Below, piece by piece: positions 34,410 through 41,841 of a stretch of DNA of 64,000 nucleotides. The stretch's first letter is position 1; the number at the start of each line of letters is the position of its first letter. The stretch comes from Silanimonas sp044377035 (GTDB taxonomy: Bacteria; Pseudomonadota; Gammaproteobacteria; Xanthomonadales; Xanthomonadaceae): positions 1 to 64,000 of the forward strand of contig NZ_JBILJW010000007.1 of NCBI RefSeq assembly GCF_044377035.1, in the 5' to 3' direction. A model generated the notes under the pieces. The model did not search any database. It had not been told where the DNA came from and saw nothing but the letters and a program-made list of their open reading frames with translations. The translations under genes were made by a program, and so were the position numbers.

Positions 34410-34410
34410 T

Positions 34411-35103
34411 TCAGTCGGCGTCCGTGCCCAACCACGGCGCCAGGCGCTCGGCGTCGAGATGCCCGGTCTTGACGTACAGGGTGGTGCCTTCGCGGCTGAA
34501 GGGCGTGTGCCGTGAGCCGTGCGGGCTGCGCAGCCAGGAGCCGGCCGGATAGCGGCCGTGCTCGTCCTCGAACACGCCGCGCAGCACGAGGATCTCCTCG
34601 CCACCCCAGTGCGTGTGCGGCTTGAACACCGTGCCCGGCGCCCAATCCACGAGCGCCGTGTGCTCGGTGCCGTGCGCGTGCAGCGGCAGCACGCTTAAGC
34701 CTTCGACCAGGCCCGGCCGCCACGACTCCCGCGAGGAATCGATGCGGACGGTCTCGCTGTCGTCCGGCGCGAACTGCCGCAGCTTCACGAACAGCGTGCA
34801 GCCCGTGGCGCTCCGCGGTGCGTGGCGGAAGCCTTCCGGGTTGCGCAGGTAGCTGCCCGCCGGGTGGTCGCCGGTGTCATCGCTGAAGACGCCCTCGAGC
34901 ACGAAGATCTCCTCGCCCGCCGGATGATCGTGCTCGGCGAAGGTCGACCCCGGCGCGTAGCGCACGAGGCTGGTCGCGCGCGCGGCCTCGAAGCCGATGC
35001 GGTCGAGCATCCGCCGCGTGACGCCGGGACTCGGCGACGGCTGCCACGCCGCCTCGTCGGGGAGCAGCACCACGCGCTGGTCGAAGTCGGCATTCAGGCG
35101 CAT
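34411..35103 (-). CDS. Tandem cupin protein (ChrR-like C-terminal domain type)
   Basis: The 230-residue product contains two cupin domains in tandem. Each shows the metal-binding pattern: HDHPAGEEIFVLEGVF...AGSYLRNPEGFRH in the first, HTHWGGEEILVLRGVF...AGSWLRSPHGSRH in the second. It resembles the cupin half of the anti-sigma factor ChrR, which senses singlet oxygen products, but the zinc anti-sigma domain is missing and no sigma-E gene is near. It may be a stand-alone metal-dependent sensor or enzyme. It ends one base from the convergent rhodanese gene and is divergent from the TonB receptor gene across 100 bases. Confidence 0.85.
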   Translation of the reverse strand: MRLNADFDQRVVLLPDEAAWQPSPSPGVTRRMLDRIGFEAARATSLVRYAPGSTFAEHDHPAGEEIFVLEGVFSDDTGDHPAGSYLRNPEGFRHAPRSATGCTLFVKLRQFAPDDSETVRIDSSRESWRPGLVEGLSVLPLHAHGTEHTALVDWAPGTVFKPHTHWGGEEILVLRGVFEDEHGRYPAGSWLRSPHGSRHTPFSREGTTLYVKTGHLDAERLAPWLGTDAD

Positions 35104-35203
35104 GGCGGCCCCGTCACGAATAGGAATGGGGGGCATCGTAGGCCCCGTTTCGCCGCATGTGCACCCGGGGTCGTCCACACTTCGACACCTCAGCTCCCCT
35201 TCG

Positions 35204-37273
35204 ATGTCCGACGTGCCACGCTCGATGCCCCTTTGGCTGGCGATGTTGCCGGCGCTTGCCACCCCCGCCGCCGCGTCCGCCGCACCGAACCCGGAGTCCG
35301 GAGTGGCGCTGTCGCGCCTCGACGCCGTGCAGGTCACCACGCGCCGCCCGGAGGACCGCCGCGTGCGCGCGGAAGCCATCGCAGGCCTCGACGCCGCCGC
35401 GCTCGAGCGCCTCGCGCCCACGCATGCGAACGAAGCCCTCGCGCGTGTTCCCGGGGCGTGGGCCAGCCGCGGCAGCGGGCAGGAGCAGTTGCTCGCCCTT
35501 CGCTCGCCCGTGCTCACCGGGCCGGGCGCCTGCGGCGCCTTCCTCGTGCTCGACGACGGCGTGCCGATCCGCCCCGCGGGTTTCTGCAACGTCAACCAGC
35601 TCTCGGAATTGAACCTCGCGCAGGCCGCGAGCGTGGAGGTGCTTCGCGGCCCCGGAAGCGCGGTGCACGGCAGCAACGCGCTGCACGGCGTGGTGGCGGT
35701 GCGGCCGCGCCTTCCCGGTGATGGCGGTGGCGCGCGCGTCGAGTTCGGCAGCGGCGACTATCGCCGTGCGCTGCTCTCGCTTGATGGCGGCGCGCGTTTA
35801 CGGCTCGACGCCAACCTCGTCGACGCCGGCAGCTTCCGCGCCGACGAAGGCTACCGGCAGCAGCAGGCCAACCTGCAGTGGCAACCGGCGTCGGACGGCG
35901 ACACCCGGCTGGCGTTCGCCGCACATCGGCTGCGCCAGGAGACCGCGGGCTTCGCCTTCGGCGAGGGCGCGTGGCGCGACGCGCGACGTTTCGGAAACGC
36001 CAATCCGGAAGCCTTCCGCGAAGCCGACAGCGCGCGCCTCGTGCTGCACCACGTGCGCGCGGCCGGCGACGGCGAGTGGCTGCTGCGGCCTTACGCGCGC
36101 GATGAGTCGCAACGCTTCCTTCAGCACTTCAACCTCGGCCAGCCGCTCGAGGAAAACGGCAGCCGCAGCCTCGGCGTGCAGACCATGTGGTCCAACGAAT
36201 CGCTGCGCGTGGGCCTCGATGTCGAAGGCGTCGAAGGCGAGCTGCGGCAGACGCAGGCCCGCGCCCTGACCACCGGCACGCCGGCGCAGAACGCCCAGCG
36301 CCCGGCCGGCACGCATTACGACTACACAATCGACGCCCGGCAGGTCGCGCTATTCGGCGAGCGGCAGTGGCGATTCGAGCGCGACGCGGTCACCCTCGGC
36401 GCGCGCATCGAAAACCTGCGCTACCGCCACGACAACCGCGCCGCCAACGGCAACCTCCGCGACGACGGCACGCCTTGCGGCTTCGGCGGCTGCCTGTACC
36501 TGCGCCCCGCCGATCGCAGGGACGCGTTCACCGCGCGCAGCGCGCAGCTTGGCTGGATGCGCAGCCTCGACGGCGGCTGGTCGGCTGGCGCCCGTGCGGC
36601 CCGTGCCTTCCGCTTCCCGCAGGCCACCGAGCTGTACCGCCTGCAGCGCGGCCAGTCCGTCGAGGGCATCGGCGTCGAGACCGCCGACAGTCTCGAAGGG
36701 ACGCTGCGCTTCACCGGCCCCACGCTGCGCGCCGAGGCCGTGGCCTACGCGATGCGCAAGCGCGACGTGCTGCTGCGCGACGCCGCCGGCCTGAGCGTGC
36801 CGGGCGCGGCCACCCGGCATCGCGGCGTCGAACTGGCGGGAACGTGGACGCCGGACGACGCGACGTGGGTCGAAGCCCAGCTCGCCTGGAGCGACCAGCG
36901 CTATGCCTTCGACCGTCTGCTGCCCGGCGGCGAGACGATCCGCCGCGGCGCGCGCATCGACACCGCGCCGGAGTGGCTGGGCGGTGTTCGCGTGGGGCGG
37001 CGCTTCGGCGCGCGCTTCGAGGCGGAACTCGAAGGCGTGTGGCAGGGCGCCTACGCCATCGATGCGGCGAACACCCGCCGCTACGGCGGCCATGGGCTGT
37101 GGCATGCGCGGCTCGGCGCGGCGCTCGATGACGATTGGCGCCTGAGCCTGCGGCTGATGAACCTCGCCGATCGCCGCTATGCGGAGCGGGTGGATTTCGC
37201 CTTCGGCGAGGAGCGCAGTTTCCCCGGCGCGGGGCGCAGCGTGTTCGTCGGCGTCGAGCGGCGCTTCGAGTAG
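35204..37273 (+). CDS. TonB-dependent outer-membrane receptor
   Basis: A 689-residue receptor with a signal peptide (PLWLAMLPALATPAAASA), a TonB-box-like LDAVQVTTRR near the mature start, a plug domain (~55-170: NEALARVPGAWASRG, VEVLRGPGSAVHGSNALHGVV) and a beta barrel ending in the aromatic-Arg VERRFE. It carries Cys pairs in the plug (GACGAF and GFCNVN) and in an extracellular-loop region (PCGFGGC), unusual for the small siderophore receptors. The length is at the short end of the family, similar to BtuB or copper receptors. Substrate is not evident; no biosynthesis or ABC uptake genes are adjacent. Confidence 0.9.
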   Translation: MSDVPRSMPLWLAMLPALATPAAASAAPNPESGVALSRLDAVQVTTRRPEDRRVRAEAIAGLDAAALERLAPTHANEALARVPGAWASRGSGQEQLLALRSPVLTGPGACGAFLVLDDGVPIRPAGFCNVNQLSELNLAQAASVEVLRGPGSAVHGSNALHGVVAVRPRLPGDGGGARVEFGSGDYRRALLSLDGGARLRLDANLVDAGSFRADEGYRQQQANLQWQPASDGDTRLAFAAHRLRQETAGFAFGEGAWRDARRFGNANPEAFREADSARLVLHHVRAAGDGEWLLRPYARDESQRFLQHFNLGQPLEENGSRSLGVQTMWSNESLRVGLDVEGVEGELRQTQARALTTGTPAQNAQRPAGTHYDYTIDARQVALFGERQWRFERDAVTLGARIENLRYRHDNRAANGNLRDDGTPCGFGGCLYLRPADRRDAFTARSAQLGWMRSLDGGWSAGARAARAFRFPQATELYRLQRGQSVEGIGVETADSLEGTLRFTGPTLRAEAVAYAMRKRDVLLRDAAGLSVPGAATRHRGVELAGTWTPDDATWVEAQLAWSDQRYAFDRLLPGGETIRRGARIDTAPEWLGGVRVGRRFGARFEAELEGVWQGAYAIDAANTRRYGGHGLWHARLGAALDDDWRLSLRLMNLADRRYAERVDFAFGEERSFPGAGRSVFVGVERRFE

Positions 37274-37298
37274 GTGCGAGGCGCGCCTCAGCGCACCT
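37272..37298. terminator. Nested palindrome between convergent genes
   Basis: AGGTGCG at 37272-37278 pairs with CGCACCT at 37292-37298, and between and overlapping them is the perfect palindrome GAGGCGCGCCTC (37278-37289). It covers the end of the receptor gene and the end of the convergent lipoprotein gene. A bidirectional terminator is the simplest reading, though there is no U-tract on either side. Confidence 0.45.
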
Positions 37299-37785
37299 CG
37301 AAGCTCCGCACGCCGGCGCTCTCGCCGTCCACGCTCACTTCGACCTCGTAACGGCCGGGCGCCCAACCACCTTCAGGCTGGCGCGTGAACGTGTGCACCG
37401 CGGGGCCGTTGGCGGTGATAGCGCGCTCGTCGGCATCGATCTCGGCACCGCTGGCGTCGCGCCAGGCGATGGCGAGCATCGCGGCTTTGCTTTCTCCGAC
37501 GGTGACGAGGCTGGCGTGCACGGCATCCGCCGGGCGGACGCGATCAGTCACCACAGCGACGCGGCCATCGGCATCCAAGGCCACGCCGACATCCAGCGCC
37601 ACGGCTTCAAGGCTGCCCTGCGGCAGCTGTGCGATCGGCTCGGCCACCACGCTGCCAGCATCGGCGGCGGTTGATGCGGTGTCGGCAGCCGGCGCCCCGG
37701 GTTCACCACCGCAGCCGGCGAGCAGCAGGACCAGAGCGAATGCGATCGGGCGATTCACGAGCGGACGAACGCGGCGACGGGGCAT
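37288..37785 (-). CDS. Hypothetical lipoprotein
   Basis: The 165-residue product has a lipoprotein signal with lipobox LLAGC (Cys at ~25) after an Arg-rich n-region. The mature part starts with an Ala/Ser/Thr-rich linker, then a single beta-rich domain of about 110 residues ending GRYEVEVSVDGESAGVRSFEVR. That ending is typical of small immunoglobulin-like exported domains. No catalytic or binding motif is seen and I do not recognise a named family. It follows queF by 24 bases on the same strand and may be in its transcript. Confidence 0.75.
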   Translation of the reverse strand: MPRRRVRPLVNRPIAFALVLLLAGCGGEPGAPAADTASTAADAGSVVAEPIAQLPQGSLEAVALDVGVALDADGRVAVVTDRVRPADAVHASLVTVGESKAAMLAIAWRDASGAEIDADERAITANGPAVHTFTRQPEGGWAPGRYEVEVSVDGESAGVRSFEVR

Positions 37786-37809
37786 GGCGAGGCTCGGCGG
37801 GGGGAGCGG

Positions 37810-38640
37810 CTACTGCCGCGACAGGCGCAGATTGTCCGGCATCGCGGCGCCCGGCAAGGCCCGGAACGGGTTGATGTCCAGCCCACCGCGACGGGTGAAT
37901 CGCGCGTACACCGACAGCTTCACCGGGGCGCAGCGCGCGCGCAGGTCCAGGAAGATGCGCTCGACGCAGGCTTCGTGGAAATCGCTGTGGGTTCGGAAGC
38001 TGACGAGGTAGCGCAGCAAGGCCGCGCGATCGATGCGCGGGCCGGTGTAGGCGATCTGCAGGCTGGCCCAGTCCGGCTGGCCGGTGACGGGGCAATTCGA
38101 ACGGAACAGGTGCGAGACGAGGGTCTCCTCCACCGTCTCCTGGGCGTCGGACTTCAGCAGCTCGGGCGCGGGCGGGCCGTAGTTCTCGATGGTGATGGCG
38201 ACGCCGTCGATCAGCTCACCGGGCAGCACGCTGACCGGGAAGGCCTGCGGCGAGGTCGGCGCGATCAGGCTCACCGACACGGGCGCGCCAGCGGCGGCGG
38301 AGAGGTCGGAGATCAGCGTCGCGCGCAGGGCGTCGGCGTTGGCGAGCCGCTCCTGCGCGAAGGAGTTCAGGTACAGCTTGAAACTCTTGGATTCGACGAG
38401 GTTCGGCGAGGTCGCAGGCACGCGGAACTCGGCCAGCGCCACCTGCGGCTTGCCGCGCAGGTCGAGCCACGAGAGTTCATACGCGTTCCAGAGGTCGACG
38501 CCGACGAAGGGCAGCGCCTCGTCGAGACCCAGCTTCGAGCGGGCCTCCGTGCGCGGGATCGGGAACAGCAGGCCGGCGTCATAGGACGACGGAAAGGCGA
38601 CGCTCTGGCCGAGCGTCGAGGTTTCGGGGGTGTTGGTCAT
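37810..38640 (-). CDS. queF: NADPH-dependent 7-cyano-7-deazaguanine reductase
   Basis: QueF reduces the nitrile preQ0 to preQ1 in queuosine tRNA modification. This 276-residue protein is the long (YqcD, bimodular) form. Visible hallmarks: the QueF motif ESKSFKLYLNSF (~residues 95-106) with the substrate-binding Glu, the catalytic Cys in RSNCPVTGQPDWAS (~residue 183), and SFRTHSDFHE with the conserved His-Asp. The start at 38640 gives the normal length. It is flanked by a polytopic membrane protein gene upstream and a lipoprotein gene downstream, neither related to queuosine. Confidence 0.95.
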   Translation of the reverse strand: MTNTPETSTLGQSVAFPSSYDAGLLFPIPRTEARSKLGLDEALPFVGVDLWNAYELSWLDLRGKPQVALAEFRVPATSPNLVESKSFKLYLNSFAQERLANADALRATLISDLSAAAGAPVSVSLIAPTSPQAFPVSVLPGELIDGVAITIENYGPPAPELLKSDAQETVEETLVSHLFRSNCPVTGQPDWASLQIAYTGPRIDRAALLRYLVSFRTHSDFHEACVERIFLDLRARCAPVKLSVYARFTRRGGLDINPFRALPGAAMPDNLRLSRQ

Positions 38641-38703
38641 CGCGGCGGAGGATAGCGCCTGCGAGGGCAAGAACCGCTGAATCCCCGGCCGCGATGCGGG
38701 GCC

Positions 38704-40044
38704 TCAGCGGCCCGCGCGGGGCGCGGGCGAAACCAGCAGCACGAAGGCCACAAGGCTCGCCACCACCAGCCACAGCAGGTAGCGGAAATCGGCAGCGGTC
38801 GCGAGCGGCACCAGGGGCGCGACCATGGCCAGCCCCGAGGCCGACAGCGCTGCGGCGGCCGTGCGACGCCGCCATGCGGCGGCAGCGAGCACGCCAGCTG
38901 CGAGCAGCAGGTAGAGCCAGCCCATGAAAAACGGCCCATCCACCCATCGGTGCCACGTGGCGACCAGCACCTCGCGCGGACGCGAGGGCGCCATCGTGAG
39001 CGGCGGGTTGTCCTTGAACGGCAAGAGGTCGGGCATCAGCACCTGCGTGTCGGCGAGCTCGGCGTTGCGCAAGCCGAACAGGTAGCCCGACAGCCGCAGC
39101 CGATGCCGCGCCCAGGCCTGCGGTTCGCGCAGCGGCAGCATGAGCCAGGCCTCGCGCAGCGTGGCGAGGTCCTCGGCGCGCAGCACGATTTCGTAGCTGA
39201 AATGGATGGTGCCGGTGGTGAAGCTCGGCACGTTCACGGCCGGATCGAATTCGCGGGCGAGGTCGTCGACCGTCGCGCCCGGCTTCAGGAAGGCCGCAGG
39301 GATGGCCATGCGCCCGGTCTCGATCGAGACGGCAGCGAGATCCCACAGCGCCATGACCGGCCACACGGTGACGTGCTTCACGGCCCCCAACCGGTCGGGC
39401 ACGGCGGCGAGTCCGAGGAGCAGGGGCAGGCTGAGCGCGGCGGCCGCGATGCGCCAACGCGCAGCGCGTGGGGTTGACCCGGCTTCGGAGGCCGACCCCA
39501 CCGGCACGCGGGCGATGCGCCACGCCAGCCACGCCCACAGCGGCAGCACGCCGGTGATCGCGTTGAAGCGGAAGGCCGTGGCCAACGCCAGCATCAGCAG
39601 CGCCAGCCCGCGCCATCGCCACGCTGGCTCGGCCTGCTCGCGCAGCAGCGCGCCCACGGCCCACAGCAGCGCGCCGACCATCCACAGGTCCTTCCATACC
39701 TGCGGCTGCAGCGCGACGAAAGCCGGCCACAGGCCGATGCCGAGCAGCACGGCGACCCGCCACGGCGTGCGCAGCGGCAGCGCGGTGGACACGAAGGCCA
39801 GCCCACTCCAGACGAGGAGCAGCTGCAGGGCGAAGAAGCCCTGCGGATCGGGCAGCAGCGCGAGGCTCGCCTGCCAGAGCCGCACCATCACCGCGGGGTG
39901 CGTGGAATCGAGCTGACCCGTGCGCGCCATCCACCACTGGTGGGCGGTGTCGAAGGTGAACCAGCCGGGCGCGAACAGCGTGAACAGCGCGGCCGCCGCG
40001 AGCGCCGCGACGCCCCAAGGCAGCCACGCCACCGCACGCCTCAC
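38704..40044 (-). CDS. Polytopic membrane protein, possibly glycosyltransferase-like
   Basis: The 446-residue product has about nine to ten hydrophobic helices. The N-terminal part reads FAPGWFTFDTAHQWWMARTGQLDSTHPAVMVRLWQ, with an Asp and Trp-rich periplasmic loop after the first helix, the layout of GT-C fold (family 39-like) lipid-linked sugar transferases. A larger loop lies at ~250-330. I cannot name a family with certainty. The start is a GTG that overlaps the stop of zapE by four bases, so they are co-translated. Confidence 0.75.
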   Translation of the reverse strand: MRRAVAWLPWGVAALAAAALFTLFAPGWFTFDTAHQWWMARTGQLDSTHPAVMVRLWQASLALLPDPQGFFALQLLLVWSGLAFVSTALPLRTPWRVAVLLGIGLWPAFVALQPQVWKDLWMVGALLWAVGALLREQAEPAWRWRGLALLMLALATAFRFNAITGVLPLWAWLAWRIARVPVGSASEAGSTPRAARWRIAAAALSLPLLLGLAAVPDRLGAVKHVTVWPVMALWDLAAVSIETGRMAIPAAFLKPGATVDDLAREFDPAVNVPSFTTGTIHFSYEIVLRAEDLATLREAWLMLPLREPQAWARHRLRLSGYLFGLRNAELADTQVLMPDLLPFKDNPPLTMAPSRPREVLVATWHRWVDGPFFMGWLYLLLAAGVLAAAAWRRRTAAAALSASGLAMVAPLVPLATAADFRYLLWLVVASLVAFVLLVSPAPRAGR

Positions 40045-41132
40045 GGCCGATGCGCCCGCGCGAGGTACTCCTCGCTGCGCATTTCGACCAGCCGCGAGAT
40101 CGTGCGCTCGAACTCGACGCGCAACCTAAAGCCCTTGTAGATTCCCTGCGGCTGCGCGGCCGCGGTGGCGACGAGGTTGACGTTGCGGTCGTAGAGCTCG
40201 TCGACGAGGTGGATGAAGCGCCGCGGTGCGTCGGTGCTCTCGTCGCTGAAGGTCGGCACGCCGCTGAGCAGTAGCGTGTGATGCTCGCTCGCGATCTCGA
40301 TGTAGTCCGCCGCGGAGCGCGGACCTTCGCACAGGGCTTCGAAATCGAACCAGGCCACGCCTTCGCCGAGCGCCTTCGCGGGAATGTCGCGGCCGTTCAC
40401 CGACAGCGGGCAGGTCTGGCACACGCCGATTCCGTTGAGCACGCGGAAGTGCTCGGCCAGCTGCGTTTCGCCGGCCGCATCGATGGGCACGTGCCAGGTG
40501 TCGGCATGGGTGAGCTGGCGCAGGCGGAAATCCGTCTCGCTACCCAGCTTGTGCACCACGCAGTCCTTCTCGAGCAGCGCGATCGCCGGCAGGAAGCGCG
40601 CGCGCTGCAGGCCGTTGGCGTACAGGCCCGGCGGGGCGATGTTCGACGTCGTCACGAGAGTGACGCCGCGGTCGAACAGCTGCTCAAGCAACCGCGAGAG
40701 GATCATCGCGTCGGCGATGTCGTTGACGAAGAACTCGTCGAGCACCAGCAGCGGCGACATCGCGGCGTACTGCGCGGCGACCACGCTCAGCGTGTCGGCG
40801 GTGTCGTGCAGCGCCTTCATGCGCGCGTGCACGTCCTGCATGAATCGGTGGTAGTGCAGGCGCTGCGGCTTCAGCTCGGCGCAGGCGTCGAGCAACAGGT
40901 CGCAGAGCAGGGTCTTGCCGCGGCCGACGCCGCCCCAGAGGTAAAGGCCGCGCACGCCGGCGTGGCCCGCAAGCCGGAAGCCCAGTTTCTTCAGGAACCC
41001 GGCGCGCTGGCGTTCAAGCAGATCGACGGCGACGCGATCGAGTTCGACCAGCGCGGCGAGCTGGCCGGCGTCCTGCGTCCAGCGGCCTTCGGCCACGCCG
41101 TCCAGATAGCGCTTCGAAGGCCGGCTCGGCAT
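40041..41132 (-). CDS. zapE: ZapE / AFG1-like cell-division ATPase
   Basis: A 363-residue AAA-type ATPase with PSKRYLDGVAEGRW at the start, Walker A GGVGRGKT (~residue 68), LHYHRFMQDVH, Walker B LLVLDEFFVNDIADAM, and VTTSNIAPPGLYANGLQRARFLPAI. These are signatures of ZapE (E. coli YhcM), which associates with FtsZ during division and in stress, and of mitochondrial AFG1. It lies seven bases after an alpha/beta hydrolase gene and overlaps the downstream membrane protein gene. Confidence 0.93.
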   Translation of the reverse strand: MPSRPSKRYLDGVAEGRWTQDAGQLAALVELDRVAVDLLERQRAGFLKKLGFRLAGHAGVRGLYLWGGVGRGKTLLCDLLLDACAELKPQRLHYHRFMQDVHARMKALHDTADTLSVVAAQYAAMSPLLVLDEFFVNDIADAMILSRLLEQLFDRGVTLVTTSNIAPPGLYANGLQRARFLPAIALLEKDCVVHKLGSETDFRLRQLTHADTWHVPIDAAGETQLAEHFRVLNGIGVCQTCPLSVNGRDIPAKALGEGVAWFDFEALCEGPRSAADYIEIASEHHTLLLSGVPTFSDESTDAPRRFIHLVDELYDRNVNLVATAAAQPQGIYKGFRLRVEFERTISRLVEMRSEEYLARAHRP

Positions 41133-41139
41133 CGCGGGA

Positions 41140-41814
41140 TCAGGCCTGGTGCTGCAGCGGCGGCAGGTTCTTGCGCACGCCGTTGCGGATCGCGCCACGC
41201 AGGTCGACGAGGCGGGCGTGGAAGAAGTGGCCGGCTTCGGCCATGCGCACCAGGGTCGGCGGGTTCTCGGCGGCAGCGGCCCAGTCGAACACCTTCTGCG
41301 GATCCACCACGTCGTCCTGCTCGCCCTGCACCACCAGCCACGGGCAGGTCGGCGGCGGCACGCCGGTGAAATCGCGGAAACCCACCGGCGGCGCGATGCA
41401 CACCATCTGCTGGACGGGAAGCTGGCGCGCGGCACGCAGGGCCACCCAGCTGCCGAAGGAGAAGCCGGCCAGCCACAGCGCGTCGTTCGGACGCTGCGCC
41501 TGCAGCCACTGGGCGACGGCGAGGTAGTCGAGCGTTTCGCCGCGGCCCTGGTCGTACACGCCTTCGGAATGGCCCACGCCGCGGAAATTGAAGCGCACCG
41601 AGGCGATGCCCGATTCGGCCAGCGCGCGCGCGATCGTCGTCACGACCTTGTTGTTCATCGTGCCGCCGTCGGGCGGATGCGGATGACCGATGACCGCCAC
41701 GCCACGGCGCACGTCCTCGGCCTTCGGCAACTCGACGGCGGCTTCGATCACGCCGGCCGGGCCCGCGAGGCGCAGGGGGCCGGAAACCGTCGGGAAGGTG
41801 GGCGCAATGCTCAT
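41140..41814 (-). CDS. Cytoplasmic alpha/beta hydrolase (CC/YfhR-like small hydrolase)
   Basis: The 224-residue product is a compact alpha/beta hydrolase: VAVIGHPHPPDGGTMNNKVV (oxyanion region), VRFNFRGVGHSEG, the nucleophile elbow GFSFGS (Ser at ~121), an Asp in GEQDDVV and a His in EAGHFFH. This belongs to a widespread group annotated as dienelactone-hydrolase-like or COG2945, with unknown substrate. It precedes zapE closely, and this hydrolase-zapE adjacency may be an operon with the membrane protein gene. Confidence 0.88.
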   Translation of the reverse strand: MSIAPTFPTVSGPLRLAGPAGVIEAAVELPKAEDVRRGVAVIGHPHPPDGGTMNNKVVTTIARALAESGIASVRFNFRGVGHSEGVYDQGRGETLDYLAVAQWLQAQRPNDALWLAGFSFGSWVALRAARQLPVQQMVCIAPPVGFRDFTGVPPPTCPWLVVQGEQDDVVDPQKVFDWAAAAENPPTLVRMAEAGHFFHARLVDLRGAIRNGVRKNLPPLQHQA

Positions 41815-41841
41815 GCGTGATGGAGTCTAGCCGTGCCGACT

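Noticed and set aside
33123..34604. Upstream extension of the persulfide dioxygenase frame
   Set aside because: The open frame continues to 34604 but is antisense to tauE and rhodanese genes and has no conserved residues; the ATG at 33122 begins the family match and follows the promoter palindrome.
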